Of a DNA stretch of 23,374 bases, positions 16,700 to 23,374 are shown piece by piece. How positions within the stretch are numbered: position 1 is the first letter of the stretch; every line of letters starts with the position of its first letter. The DNA comes from DASQHY01 sp036390175 (GTDB taxonomy: Bacteria; Acidobacteriota; Terriglobia; Acidiferrales; UBA7541). A program made the position numbers and the translations under genes. The notes beneath the pieces are model-generated. The model saw only the letters and a program-made list of their open reading frames with translations. It was not told the DNA's origin and searched no databases. Location: contig DASWCG010000264.1 in the NCBI GenBank assembly GCA_036390175.1, positions 1-23,374 of the forward strand, given 5' to 3'.

Positions 16700-17415
16700 G
16701 CCGCATTTTCCTGGTGCGCCACGGACAAGCTTCCTTCTCTGAACCAAACTACGACAAGCTCTCGGCAACCGGGGAAGCCCAGGCTCGCCTGCTGGGCCAA
16801 TATTGGGTGCGGCACAACGTCGCTTTCGACAGCGTTTGCTGCGGGCCGCGCGTCCGCCAAGGGGAAACGGCCCGAATCGTTTTCGAAGCCTATCGGGATG
16901 CCGGCTTGGAGTTCCCGCGGCCGGTGGTCATGCAGGAATTCGACGAATACCAAGGCGACGCGGTGCTGGAGCGCAGCCTTCCGGGACTCATCGAGAGCAA
17001 CAGCGCAATTCGTGAGCAGCATCGGGCTTACCAGACCTCAGGCAGTTCCAGCGAGCGGCGCAAACATTTCCAAAAATTGTTCGAGGTGGTGATCGCCAAG
17101 TGGGTGAATGGGGAGATCCCCCTCGACGATGTGGAATCCTGGCCCGCATTCTGCGCTCGCGTGAATCGCGGTTTGTCGGAGTTTATCTCAGCGAGCGGCC
17201 GGGGCCGGCAATTGGCGATCTTCTGCTCGGGCGGACCCATCGCCGTCGCCATGCAGCGCGCGCTCAACCTCTCGCCGGGGGACACGCTTCGAATTGCCTG
17301 GATGGTCCGGAATTGTTCTTATACTGAGTTCTTGTGCTCCGGCGGCCGCTTTACGCTAAGCACGTTTAATACGTTTCCGCATTTAGACGGCACTTCGCTG
17401 CTGACCTACCGCTAA
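16696..17415 (+). CDS. Histidine phosphatase (phosphoglycerate mutase-like) family protein with altered second motif
   Basis: A 239-residue protein of the branch-1 histidine phosphatase superfamily. The nucleophile is His9 in FLVRHGQAS, with further Arg residues in CCGPRVRQGETA, the usual pattern for phosphate binding, and Glu in FDEYQGD. The second catalytic His, usually in Ser-His-Gly-Gly, is replaced: the sequence reads FCSGGPIAVAM. That change occurs in some family lineages and could reduce or alter activity. It overlaps the thiolase stop by 4 nt and precedes an APH-type kinase by 21 nt, so it belongs to the lipid operon. A role removing phosphate from phosphorylated acyl intermediates, or as a pathway partner of the kinase, is an inference. 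Confidence 0.85.
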
Positions 17416-17436
17416 GTATTAGGATACGAGCCGGCT

Positions 17437-18504
17437 ATGGGAGATTTTCGAGATCGCACAGCCGCTGTAAGACCCGGCGAAGAACTCGACCTGGCCAAGC
17501 TCGAGCCCATCTTGCGCGGCCATTTTCCCGGTGAGACCGGACCCCTCGTTGTCGAACAATTCCCCAGCGGCCACTCCAATCTGACCTACCTGGTGCGTCT
17601 CGGCGGCAAGGAAATGGTTCTGCGCCGCCCGCCCTTCGGCAGCAAAGTCAAATCCGCGCACGATATGGGCCGCGAGTTCCGCGTGCTCGCTAAGTTGCAT
17701 CCCGCCTACTCGCCCGCGCCGAAAGTGGTGTTGTTCTGCGATGACCCATCTGTCCTCGGTTGTCCTTTTTATGTGATGGAGCCGATCCGGGGGATTATTC
17801 TGCGAAGGGAATTGCCCGCGGGCCTTGCGTTTTCACCTGAGACGGCGCGGCGGCTGAGCGAATCGTTCGTGGATAATCTTTCCCGGCTGCATGGTTTGGA
17901 CTACGCGGCAATTGGATTGGCCGATCTGGGGAAGCCGCAGGGGTACGTAGAGCGCCAGGTCAAGGGCTGGACAGAACGATACTACGGCTCACAGACACAC
18001 GATCTGCCGGAAGTGGCGCAGATCTCGGCATGGTTGCAAGAGCACATGCCCCCCGCGAGGGAAGCCGCGCTCATCCACAACGACTACAAGTATGACAACG
18101 TGGTGCTGGATCCAGCCGACATTACGAAGATCGCCGGCGTATTGGATTGGGAGATGTGCACCATTGGCGATCCGCTTACCGATCTTGGCTCGGCTTTGGC
18201 CTACTGGGTGGACCCGCAGGATGCGCAGGAATTACAGCGAATTCGCTGGGGCCCGACGAATTTCCCTGGCAGCCTGACGCGCGCGCAGTTACTCGAGCGC
18301 TACGCGCAAATCACGGGACGCGACGTCTCAAATATGGTGTTCTATCTCGCCTTCGCGCAGTTTAAGATTGCGGTAATCATCCAGCAGATTTACTATCGCT
18401 ATCACCAGGGAGTTACGAAGGACTCACGCTTCGCGGGCATGATGGATGTGACCAGGATTCTCTTGCGCGCTTCCTGGCGCACTATCGAAACTGGAGCAAT
18501 CTAA
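17437..18504 (+). CDS. APH-type kinase, ACAD10/LvaA-like phosphotransferase family
   Basis: A 355-residue member of the aminoglycoside/choline-kinase-like fold. It has a nucleotide-binding N-lobe (FPSGHSNLTYLVRL, with Lys/Arg in MVLRRPP), the catalytic loop HNDYKYDN (His214, Asp216, Asn221) and the metal Asp237 in LDWEMCTIGDPLTDLG. This group is known from the kinase half of ACAD10/ACAD11 and from LvaA, which phosphorylate the hydroxyl of 4-hydroxyacyl-CoA. It is not an antibiotic-resistance enzyme by context: the neighbours are a thiolase, a histidine phosphatase and, 3 kb away, an ACAD11-like dehydrogenase. ATG 17437 follows the phosphatase stop by 21 nt. Function as a hydroxyacyl-CoA kinase is inferred by family and neighbours. 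Confidence 0.88.
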   Translation: MGDFRDRTAAVRPGEELDLAKLEPILRGHFPGETGPLVVEQFPSGHSNLTYLVRLGGKEMVLRRPPFGSKVKSAHDMGREFRVLAKLHPAYSPAPKVVLFCDDPSVLGCPFYVMEPIRGIILRRELPAGLAFSPETARRLSESFVDNLSRLHGLDYAAIGLADLGKPQGYVERQVKGWTERYYGSQTHDLPEVAQISAWLQEHMPPAREAALIHNDYKYDNVVLDPADITKIAGVLDWEMCTIGDPLTDLGSALAYWVDPQDAQELQRIRWGPTNFPGSLTRAQLLERYAQITGRDVSNMVFYLAFAQFKIAVIIQQIYYRYHQGVTKDSRFAGMMDVTRILLRASWRTIETGAI

Positions 18505-18531
18505 GTTCACTCTGTGAAAGGGAGAATGTTC

Positions 18532-20043
18532 ATGAAACTCGTCTCGGGAATGGTTGTTCTTGTAAGCTGTCTTGTGGTTTCGCTGGCGGCGACGGCTCAG
18601 GCCAAGCACACACCTTTTGATCCGGCGAAACACGGATTTAACTTCGGCAACGACTTTCAAAATGACGTAAAGCTGCCGGCCGGAATGGACATCAGGACCG
18701 GCGGCCTGTGCGGCGGTTTCGCGTACGCGTCGCTGGATTACTTTCTGGGGAATCGCCCCATCCCGCGGCAGAACTATCGCCCCGCGGACAACACCCCGCT
18801 GCAGCAATACCTAATGGCCCGGGAAGTGACCTCGCTGGTGAGCAATGCGGACAAGTGGGCCGAGATCAGCGTCAACCCGGGGGGCGCGCGCGACAGCGAG
18901 TTCTTCAACTGGGGACTGCAGGGCACCAACGGCGGCCGCATCGAAGAACTCAAGTCTTTCATCGACCGCGGCATGCCCGTGCCGCTGGGTTTGAAGGCGG
19001 ACAAAGGAGGCGACCACCAGGTGCTGGCCATCGGCTACGACATGGGCCGTTATCGCGGCGACCTGGGCGCCTTCGAGAGCGACTTCAAGATTTTTATCTA
19101 CGACTCCAATCATCCCAACCGGACGATGACGTTGGTACCGGACGTGGCCAACAAGGTTTACAGGTATCCGACCGGCGATGCGGACGGCGACACCAACACC
19201 TGGAGAACGTACTTCGTCGACAAGAACTACCATGCCCAGGCGCCGCCCAACATTGGCACCCCGAATTATCCCAATGACGGCCTGGCGCACGAATTGCTCC
19301 TGCGCTTTGCCACCGGCAGCGACGACATGCGGGGCGGCAATGACAACTTGGATCTCACCATCAACATCTTTGACGGCTCCCAGCAACATTTTCCGGCCGT
19401 CAATCTGCGCGCCCGCTGGGTCAGCAACTACACGCAGTTCGCCCGCATCGTGCTCAACCCGCCGGTGCCCCAGGCGCAGATCAAAGACCTCACCCTGAGC
19501 GACACGTTTGGCGGCGGCATCAGCGGCGATAACTGGGACATGAGCAAGCTGGACGTAAACCTCGGCCCCGAGTGGGGCAACGTGATCAAGACGGTGGGCT
19601 TCCATCGCTTCACCGGCAGCGACAAAGTACTGATGGTGCCCCTCAACAGCGCGCCGCCTGCGGTCGCAGGACAGGTGAGCCGGCTGCTGCTGGAGATTCG
19701 CACCGGCAGCGACGACATGCGGGGCGGCAATGACAACCTGAACATCGAAACCCATTTCGCCGACGGCCGCACACAGATCGATAACAACGTCAACAACAGC
19801 GCCAAATGGAACAACAACACCACCCACACCGTGACGATTGTCTTGAACAAGCCGGTGCCGGTGAATCAGATCAGGTCTCTCACGCTCGCCACGACCTTCT
19901 CCGGAGGAATGGGGGGCGACAACTGGAACATGGACTCGCTCAAGGTCACCGCGACCGGAGTGGGCGTAAACCAGGTGATTGCCACTTCCGGATTCAATCG
20001 CTTCACCGGGGGCAAGAAGACCTTGAACGTGGCTACGCACTAA
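18532..20043 (+). CDS. Secreted papain-like protein with tandem C-terminal repeats
   Basis: A 503-residue exported protein of unknown function. Residues 1-24 are a signal peptide ending in ATAQA. The N-terminal half shows a papain-like pattern: Cys60 in GGLCGGFAYAS, His162 in GDHQVLAIGYD and Asp191/Asn193 in IYDSNHP, in the order Cys-His-Asn/Asp. The C-terminal half holds two copies of a roughly 110-residue domain with the motif TGSDDMRGGNDNL (starting at 261 and 391, exactly 130 residues apart), each ending in a GF-x-RFTG segment. ATG 18532 has GGGAG 7 nt upstream; the in-frame GTG 18514 is less well placed. It follows the kinase gene by 27 nt and ends in a strong terminator. Enzyme activity is inferred from motif spacing only. 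Confidence 0.8.
   Translation: MKLVSGMVVLVSCLVVSLAATAQAKHTPFDPAKHGFNFGNDFQNDVKLPAGMDIRTGGLCGGFAYASLDYFLGNRPIPRQNYRPADNTPLQQYLMAREVTSLVSNADKWAEISVNPGGARDSEFFNWGLQGTNGGRIEELKSFIDRGMPVPLGLKADKGGDHQVLAIGYDMGRYRGDLGAFESDFKIFIYDSNHPNRTMTLVPDVANKVYRYPTGDADGDTNTWRTYFVDKNYHAQAPPNIGTPNYPNDGLAHELLLRFATGSDDMRGGNDNLDLTINIFDGSQQHFPAVNLRARWVSNYTQFARIVLNPPVPQAQIKDLTLSDTFGGGISGDNWDMSKLDVNLGPEWGNVIKTVGFHRFTGSDKVLMVPLNSAPPAVAGQVSRLLLEIRTGSDDMRGGNDNLNIETHFADGRTQIDNNVNNSAKWNNNTTHTVTIVLNKPVPVNQIRSLTLATTFSGGMGGDNWNMDSLKVTATGVGVNQVIATSGFNRFTGGKKTLNVATH
19311..19347 (+). repeat. 37-bp direct repeat, copy 1
   Basis: Identical to 19701-19737; the offset is 390 bp (130 codons), in frame. It encodes the TGSDDMRGGNDN core of the first C-terminal domain. 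The exact DNA identity, within domains that have otherwise diverged, suggests gene conversion or strong constraint. Confidence 0.9.
19701..19737 (+). repeat. 37-bp direct repeat, copy 2
   Basis: Second copy of the in-frame 37-bp repeat first seen at 19311-19347, encoding the same core motif in the second C-terminal domain. Confidence 0.9.
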
Positions 20044-20070
20044 GCGTGGAGTCCACAAACACCGAAAACG

Positions 20071-20120
20071 AGCGACGGCCACTCATCGCCACTTGGGTGT
20101 TTGGCCGTCGCTACTTTATT
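20071..20120 (+). terminator. Intrinsic terminator of the secreted-protein gene / lipid operon
   Basis: AGCGACGGCCA (20071-20081) pairs perfectly with TGGCCGTCGCT (20102-20112), an 11-bp GC-rich stem with a 20-nt loop, followed by ACTTTATT. It begins 27 nt after the stop codon. A competing 8-bp pairing CAAACACC (20056-20063) with GGTGTTTG (20096-20103) shares two bases with the 3' arm. Confidence 0.75.
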
Positions 20121-20196
20121 TCCACCTGCCGGCGTAACTCAAAAAACAGGCCGGGCAGATGAGCATTCCACATCAGTGCATGACCGGAGGTGTGCG

Positions 20197-20304
20197 ATGA
20201 CAAGACATTGGGGGAAGATGGCGCTGGCGGCATTGGTGCTATTAGTTCCTTTTCAGCCTCTTGCCTGGGCCGGTGACTGCTCAGGTCCGGAGGATTGCGA
20301 TTGA
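20197..20304 (+). CDS. 35-residue secreted peptide
   Basis: A very small gene with a strong Shine-Dalgarno (GGAGG at 20186-20190, 6 nt from ATG). Residues 1-25 are a textbook signal peptide: basic start (MTRHWGK), hydrophobic core (MALAALVLLVPF) and an AWA cleavage site. The predicted mature part is only ten residues, GDCSGPEDCD, acidic with two Cys residues that could form a disulfide loop. It lies between a terminator and the convergent MaoC gene. It could be a true secreted peptide or the start of a longer gene truncated by a stop. I do not recognise a family. Confidence 0.5.
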   Translation: MTRHWGKMALAALVLLVPFQPLAWAGDCSGPEDCD

Positions 20305-20429
20305 GAGACTCCAGCGCAAAGCAAAATCAGCCTAACACTCTCTCGAAGATGTTTCCCACAAAATACGAATCCCTGTTAAGTTCTTTCCCCGTCGCGCTCC
20401 GCGCCAATCGGAGTTCCCGCCAGGCCAGG

Positions 20430-20894
20430 TCAGACGTAGTAGCGCACCACCCACTCCGCCACACAGCATGGCTTGTCTGCACTCTCGCCCTCCACGGACA
20501 CGGCAAAAACCGCTTCCACTGCACCGGGAATTTCTTTGAGGGACTGCAATGTCACCCGCGCCCGAATCTTCGAATCAGTAGGAACGGGAGCCGGGAAGCG
20601 CACGCGGTTTAGGCCGTAGTTCACGCTCAAGCGGATACCGCTTCGGATTTGAATCGCCTGCTTCAGGAAATGGCTCAGCAGGGAGAGTGTCAGGAACCCG
20701 TGGGCGATTGTGCCGCCGAACGGCGACTCGCGCTGCGCGCGCTCGCGATCCAAATGAATCCACTGATGGTCTTCGGTGGCTTCGGCAAACTGCTGAATGC
20801 GGTCTTGTGTAACCGTAAACCAATCCGTCAGACCGATCTCGCGGCCCACGAACTCTCTTAGAGACTGCGGCGTTTCCACAACGCGTGGCGGCAT
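20430..20894 (-). CDS. MaoC-like (R)-specific enoyl-CoA hydratase family protein
   Basis: A 154-residue single hot-dog domain protein of the MaoC/NodN group, which hydrates trans-2-enoyl-CoA to (R)-3-hydroxyacyl-CoA. The hydratase signature is visible as FAEATEDHQWIHLDRERA, with the Asp42/His47 dyad, followed by PFGGTIAHGFLTLSLL. The start at 20894 has AGGAG 5-6 nt upstream on the minus strand; a longer frame to 20951 would run through the promoter. It is divergently transcribed from the neighbouring SDR gene, with 77 nt between the starts. The product is of opposite stereochemistry to that of the FadJ-type enzyme, so it may feed polyester or alternative routes. Substrate is not known. Confidence 0.87.
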   Translation of the reverse strand: MPPRVVETPQSLREFVGREIGLTDWFTVTQDRIQQFAEATEDHQWIHLDRERAQRESPFGGTIAHGFLTLSLLSHFLKQAIQIRSGIRLSVNYGLNRVRFPAPVPTDSKIRARVTLQSLKEIPGAVEAVFAVSVEGESADKPCCVAEWVVRYYV

Positions 20895-20923
20895 GGGAAT
20901 CTCCTGCCCTTGCGAAAAAGCTG

Positions 20924-20951
20924 ATTGTAGCACTTGAAGTCGCGCGGCCAA
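20924..20951 (-). promoter_or_regulatory. Promoter of the MaoC gene in the divergent intergenic region
   Basis: On the minus strand TTGGCC (complement of 20946-20951) and TACAAT (complement of 20924-20929) are separated by 16 nt. The -10 matches five of six consensus bases and lies about 30 nt before the MaoC start. Confidence 0.5.
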
Positions 20952-20971
20952 GCGGAGTACCTTGCTCGGTC

Positions 20972-21766
20972 ATGCAGCTACGCGACAAAGTGATTGTAGT
21001 CACCGGCGGCGCGAGGGGAATCGGCCGGGCGATGTGCCGGCGGTTCGCAGCCGAGAGTGCGAAGGCCGTGGTTGTGGCGGATGTGAAGGCTGCCGCCGCC
21101 GCTCAAGTGGCGAAAGAAATCGGCGGATTCGCTGTCGAGACCGACGTGGCACGCGAAGACGACGTGGCGCGCTTGGTGAAGCAGGTCACCGCGAAATACG
21201 GAGTCATAGATCTCTTCTGCTCGAACGCGGGAATCATCGTCGGCGGCGGCGTGGAAGCGGCTGACGCCGACTGGCAGCGCATCTGGGATATCAATCTGAT
21301 GGCGCACGTGTACGCGGCCCGGGCTGTGCTCCCCGGGATGCTGGCGCGCGGCGAAGGATACTTGTTGCAGACCGTGTCGGCCGCCGGCCTGTTGACATTG
21401 GTGGGGTCCGCCCCGTACTCCGTGACCAAGCACGCTGCGCTGGCGCTCGCCGAATGGCTGGCCATCACGCACGGCGACCAGGGAATCAAGGTTTCGGTGA
21501 TTTGTCCGCAGGGAGTCCGCACGGACATGCTGGTCGCGGGTGAGTCCGGCACAGCCTCATTTCTGCTGGAAACGGCCATCGAGCCGGAGCAGGTTGCCGA
21601 AGCGGCGGTACAGGGGCTCGCGGACGAGCGCTTTCTGATTCTTCCCCATCCTGAAGTCGCGGAATACTTCCGACACAAGGCGGCTGATTACGACCGATGG
21701 CTGCGCGGCATGCGCCGTTTGCAGGCCGGCAGGCAATCGCCCAAGGTGAAATCAGCGGACCCGTAG
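20972..21766 (+). CDS. Short-chain dehydrogenase/reductase (second)
   Basis: A 264-residue classical SDR with TGGARGIG at 11-18, a CSNAG variant of NNAG at 83-87, and catalytic Ser136, Tyr149 and Lys153 (YSVTK). Asp37 after the second strand (VVVADVKAAAA) favours NAD(H). The C-terminal part (LPHPEVAEYFRHKAADYDRWLRGMRRLQ) resembles the SDRs commonly found beside ACAD11-like dehydrogenases and APH-type kinases. ATG 20972 gives the normal family N-terminus; the ribosome site is weak, with GGAG 14 nt away. Its stop lies 4 nt from the convergent acyl-CoA dehydrogenase stop. It may act on a 3- or 4-hydroxyacyl-CoA. Confidence 0.88.
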   Translation: MQLRDKVIVVTGGARGIGRAMCRRFAAESAKAVVVADVKAAAAAQVAKEIGGFAVETDVAREDDVARLVKQVTAKYGVIDLFCSNAGIIVGGGVEAADADWQRIWDINLMAHVYAARAVLPGMLARGEGYLLQTVSAAGLLTLVGSAPYSVTKHAALALAEWLAITHGDQGIKVSVICPQGVRTDMLVAGESGTASFLLETAIEPEQVAEAAVQGLADERFLILPHPEVAEYFRHKAADYDRWLRGMRRLQAGRQSPKVKSADP

Positions 21767-21770
21767 GCAA

Positions 21771-22997
21771 TCAATCCGGCGCCGATTGGGCTGCAGGCTT
21801 CCCCCATTTCCGGAGTTCGTGTTTCGCGATTGCTTCGGTATGCACTTCGTCCGGCCCGTCGGCCAGGCGCAGTGTGCGCACGTTCGCCCAGGCGCCGGCA
21901 AGGAAGGTGTCCTGTGCGACGCCGGCTCCTCCATGCGCCTGAATGGCGCGGTCGAGCACGCGCAGGGTCATGTTGGGCGCGATGACTTTAATCATGGCGA
22001 TCTCGGCTCGCGCCGCCTTATTTCCGGCAGCGTCCATCATGTAGGCTGCCTTCAGGACCAGCAGCCGGGCCTGCTCGATTTCCATGCGCGACTTGGCAAT
22101 GTCAGCGCGAATCGTGCCTTGCTCGGCAAGCGGCTTCCCGAAGGCGACGCGCTCTTGCACACGCTTGCACATGAGTTCGAGGGCGCGCTCGGCCACGCCG
22201 ATGCACCTCATGCAATGATGGATGCGTCCCGGCCCCAGGCGTCCTTGGGCAATTTCGAAGCCGCGTCCTTCACCCAGCAATATGTTGGAGGCGGGAACGT
22301 AAACGTTGGTGTAGGTGACTTCGCCGTGGCCGTGCGGGGCATGGTCATAGCCGAAGACACTCAGCATGCGCTCGATCTTTACGCCGGGCGCGTCCATCGG
22401 AACCAGGATCATGGACTGCTGCATGTGTTTGGGAGCAGCAGGGTTGGTCTTGCCCATGAAGATGGAAATCTTGCAGCGCGGGTCGCCCGCGCCCGACGAC
22501 CACCACTTCCGCCCGTTGATGACATATTCGTTGCCCTGGCGGACGATGCTGGCCTCGATATTGGTGGCGTCCGACGAGGCCACCGCCGGTTCGGTCATCG
22601 CAAAGCATGAGCGGATCTCGCCGGCGAGCAAGGGCTTCAGCCAGCGCTCTTTTTGCTCGGGCGTGCCGTAGCGGGCGAGCACTTCCATATTGCCGGTGTC
22701 GGGCGCCGAGCAATTGAACACTTCCGGGGCCATGGCGCTGCGCCCCATGATTTCGCACAGCGGCGCGTACTCCAGGTTCGACAGCCCGGCGCCGTGTTCG
22801 CTGTCTGGAAGGAAAAGGTTCCAGAGACCAGCGGCGCGGGCTTTCGGCTTGAGCTCTTCCATCACGCGCGTCGGCGACCAGCGATGGCGCTCGATTTCGC
22901 CGGCGAAACGCCCTTCGTTGGGATAAATGTGTTCGTCCATGAAAGCCGCGAGGCGCTTTTGAAGGTCCTTCGCCTTTTGTGAGAATTCGAAGTCCAT
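21771..22997 (-). CDS. ACAD11-like acyl-CoA dehydrogenase family protein
   Basis: A 408-residue flavoprotein of the ACAD10/ACAD11 dehydrogenase type. Visible are LWNLFLPDSEHGAGLSNLEYAPLCEIMGRS, CFAMTEPAVASSDATNIEAS, INGRKWWSSGAGDP (FAD/substrate sheet), VAFGKPLAEQGTIRADIAKSRMEIEQARLL, and the tail RLADGPDEVHTEAIAKHEL. At the position of the catalytic Glu it has Asp380, typical of this subgroup. The start at 22997 is preferred over 23003 because GGAG is then 6 nt upstream rather than touching the ATG. It converges on the second SDR. In human ACAD10/11 this domain is fused to an APH kinase; here the kinase is a separate gene 3.3 kb away. Removal of phosphate from 4-phosphoacyl-CoA is an inference. 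Confidence 0.9.
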   Translation of the reverse strand: MDFEFSQKAKDLQKRLAAFMDEHIYPNEGRFAGEIERHRWSPTRVMEELKPKARAAGLWNLFLPDSEHGAGLSNLEYAPLCEIMGRSAMAPEVFNCSAPDTGNMEVLARYGTPEQKERWLKPLLAGEIRSCFAMTEPAVASSDATNIEASIVRQGNEYVINGRKWWSSGAGDPRCKISIFMGKTNPAAPKHMQQSMILVPMDAPGVKIERMLSVFGYDHAPHGHGEVTYTNVYVPASNILLGEGRGFEIAQGRLGPGRIHHCMRCIGVAERALELMCKRVQERVAFGKPLAEQGTIRADIAKSRMEIEQARLLVLKAAYMMDAAGNKAARAEIAMIKVIAPNMTLRVLDRAIQAHGGAGVAQDTFLAGAWANVRTLRLADGPDEVHTEAIAKHELRKWGKPAAQSAPD

Positions 22998-23140
22998 GGT
23001 CATCTCCGCAGGTGCTCCGTATCCGTAGAAGCGCCCTCTCGTTCCCTCAAATCTATCATTATCCAGGTTGGGATTTTACAACTTGAGAGAACCTGCTGGG
23101 GGGACACTTCCGCGCTGCGGAGTACTGCTGGAAAGTGCAT

Positions 23141-23170
23141 CGGCCCGATTGCCCGGTGGCAATCGGGCCG
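23141..23170 (-). terminator. Strong 13-bp hairpin, likely terminator of the barrel gene
   Basis: CGGCCCGATTGCC (23141-23153) and GGCAATCGGGCCG (23158-23170) form a perfect 13-bp stem with loop CGGT, 45 nt beyond the stop of the minus-strand barrel gene. The minus-strand exit reads ATGCACTTT, so the T-tract is poor. It separates the barrel gene from the ACAD gene downstream. Confidence 0.65.
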
Positions 23171-23215
23171 GTTCAAGAGAAGACTCCTGCCGACAGCTTC
23201 CTGCCTGGGTCTTAC

Positions 23216-23374
23216 TTACTCGCCGCGGAACGAATAGCCGAGCGTCATGCCAAAGCGCGTCACCCGCGATCCGGCGAATTCGATGTTGTTATGGATAGCG
23301 TAATAGTGTGCCTCCGGCCGGAGGAAAACGTTGTGCCAGAAGTAAAAACGAATGCCGCCGCCGACGTGGCCCAG
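23216..23374 (-). CDS. Outer-membrane beta-barrel protein, C-terminal 52 residues (truncated by window edge)
   Basis: The minus-strand frame enters at the window edge and ends at TAA 23216-23218. It reads as alternating strands: GGGIRFYFWHNVFLRPEAHYYAI, a short turn, then SRVTRFGMTLGYSFRGE. This matches the last hairpin of a small OmpA/OmpW-like or acidobacterial outer-membrane barrel. The terminal strand ends in Phe-Arg-Gly-Glu rather than a final Phe. The start lies outside the window, so length and subfamily are unknown. Confidence 0.65.
   Translation of the reverse strand: MGHVGGGIRFYFWHNVFLRPEAHYYAIHNNIEFAGSRVTRFGMTLGYSFRGE

Noticed and set aside
17437..18504. Aminoglycoside resistance kinase
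   Set aside because: The APH fold is shared, but the LDWEMCTIGDPLTDLG pattern and neighbours fit the ACAD10/LvaA-type group.
18811..20082. 423-codon open frame on the minus strand
   Set aside because: Antisense shadow of the secreted repeat protein; its composition (many Val, Ala, His, Arg) lacks protein-like features.
20302..20304. TGA ending the 35-residue peptide, considered as a second Sec codon
   Set aside because: The downstream frame is short and not protein-like, with no redox motif or SECIS-like stem nearby.
23068..23298. 76-codon plus-strand frame
   Set aside because: Spans the 13-bp hairpin and overlaps the barrel gene on the other strand; not protein-like.

Overview
The window is a GC-rich, densely packed bacterial segment. 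The gene set suggests a soil or sediment aerobe, most likely Acidobacteriota: an A1-type haem-copper oxidase with two tandem subunit III genes, a small CPMC-type secreted peptide gene, a large unlinked-type beta-oxidation operon and beta-barrel proteins. The phylum is an inference from gene content and order, not proven here. No tRNA, rRNA, CRISPR array, transposase or integrase was seen.

Region 1 (1-4050, + strand) is the 3' part of an aa3-type cytochrome c oxidase operon. It holds a truncated subunit I (ctaD), two consecutive subunit III-family genes, a DoxX-like membrane protein, subunit IV, a four-helix membrane protein and a small exported protein with a CPMC motif.

Region 2 (4051-5340) is the most notable part. 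An exported TlpA/ResA-type redoxin has an in-frame TGA exactly at its redox centre (Trp-Ala-Ser-Trp-TGA-Gly-Cys-Arg), and the same frame stays open for 219 more codons that carry the rest of the thioredoxin fold. A hairpin with a perfect 6-bp stem and a 5-nt G-containing loop lies 14-31 nt after the TGA, where a bacterial SECIS element should be. I read this as one 387-residue selenoprotein (Sec168) that ordinary gene callers would split in two.

Region 3 (5341-6723) holds a delta-9-type fatty acid desaturase between two intergenic stretches. One is rich in palindromes; the other carries a possible remnant of an outer-membrane protein gene on the minus strand and a good sigma70-like promoter.

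Region 4 (6724-20043, + strand) is a long, probably co-transcribed lipid-catabolism cluster led by a TetR regulator. It runs: Zn alcohol dehydrogenase, SDR, acyl-CoA synthetase, a pair of acyl-CoA dehydrogenases (one with and one without the catalytic Glu), a fused enoyl-CoA hydratase/3-hydroxyacyl-CoA dehydrogenase, thiolase, a histidine-phosphatase-like protein and an APH-type kinase of the ACAD10/LvaA type. Together these supply every step from free acid to acetyl-CoA. A secreted papain-like/tandem-repeat protein follows and ends in an intrinsic terminator.

Region 5 (20044-23374) contains a 35-residue secreted peptide gene, a MaoC-type hydratase divergent from a second SDR, an ACAD11-like acyl-CoA dehydrogenase on the minus strand and the C-terminus of an outer-membrane beta-barrel. 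The APH kinase and the ACAD11-like enzyme, with the SDRs and the ligase, resemble the parts list of 4-hydroxyacyl-CoA catabolism (LvaACDE; ACAD10/ACAD11).
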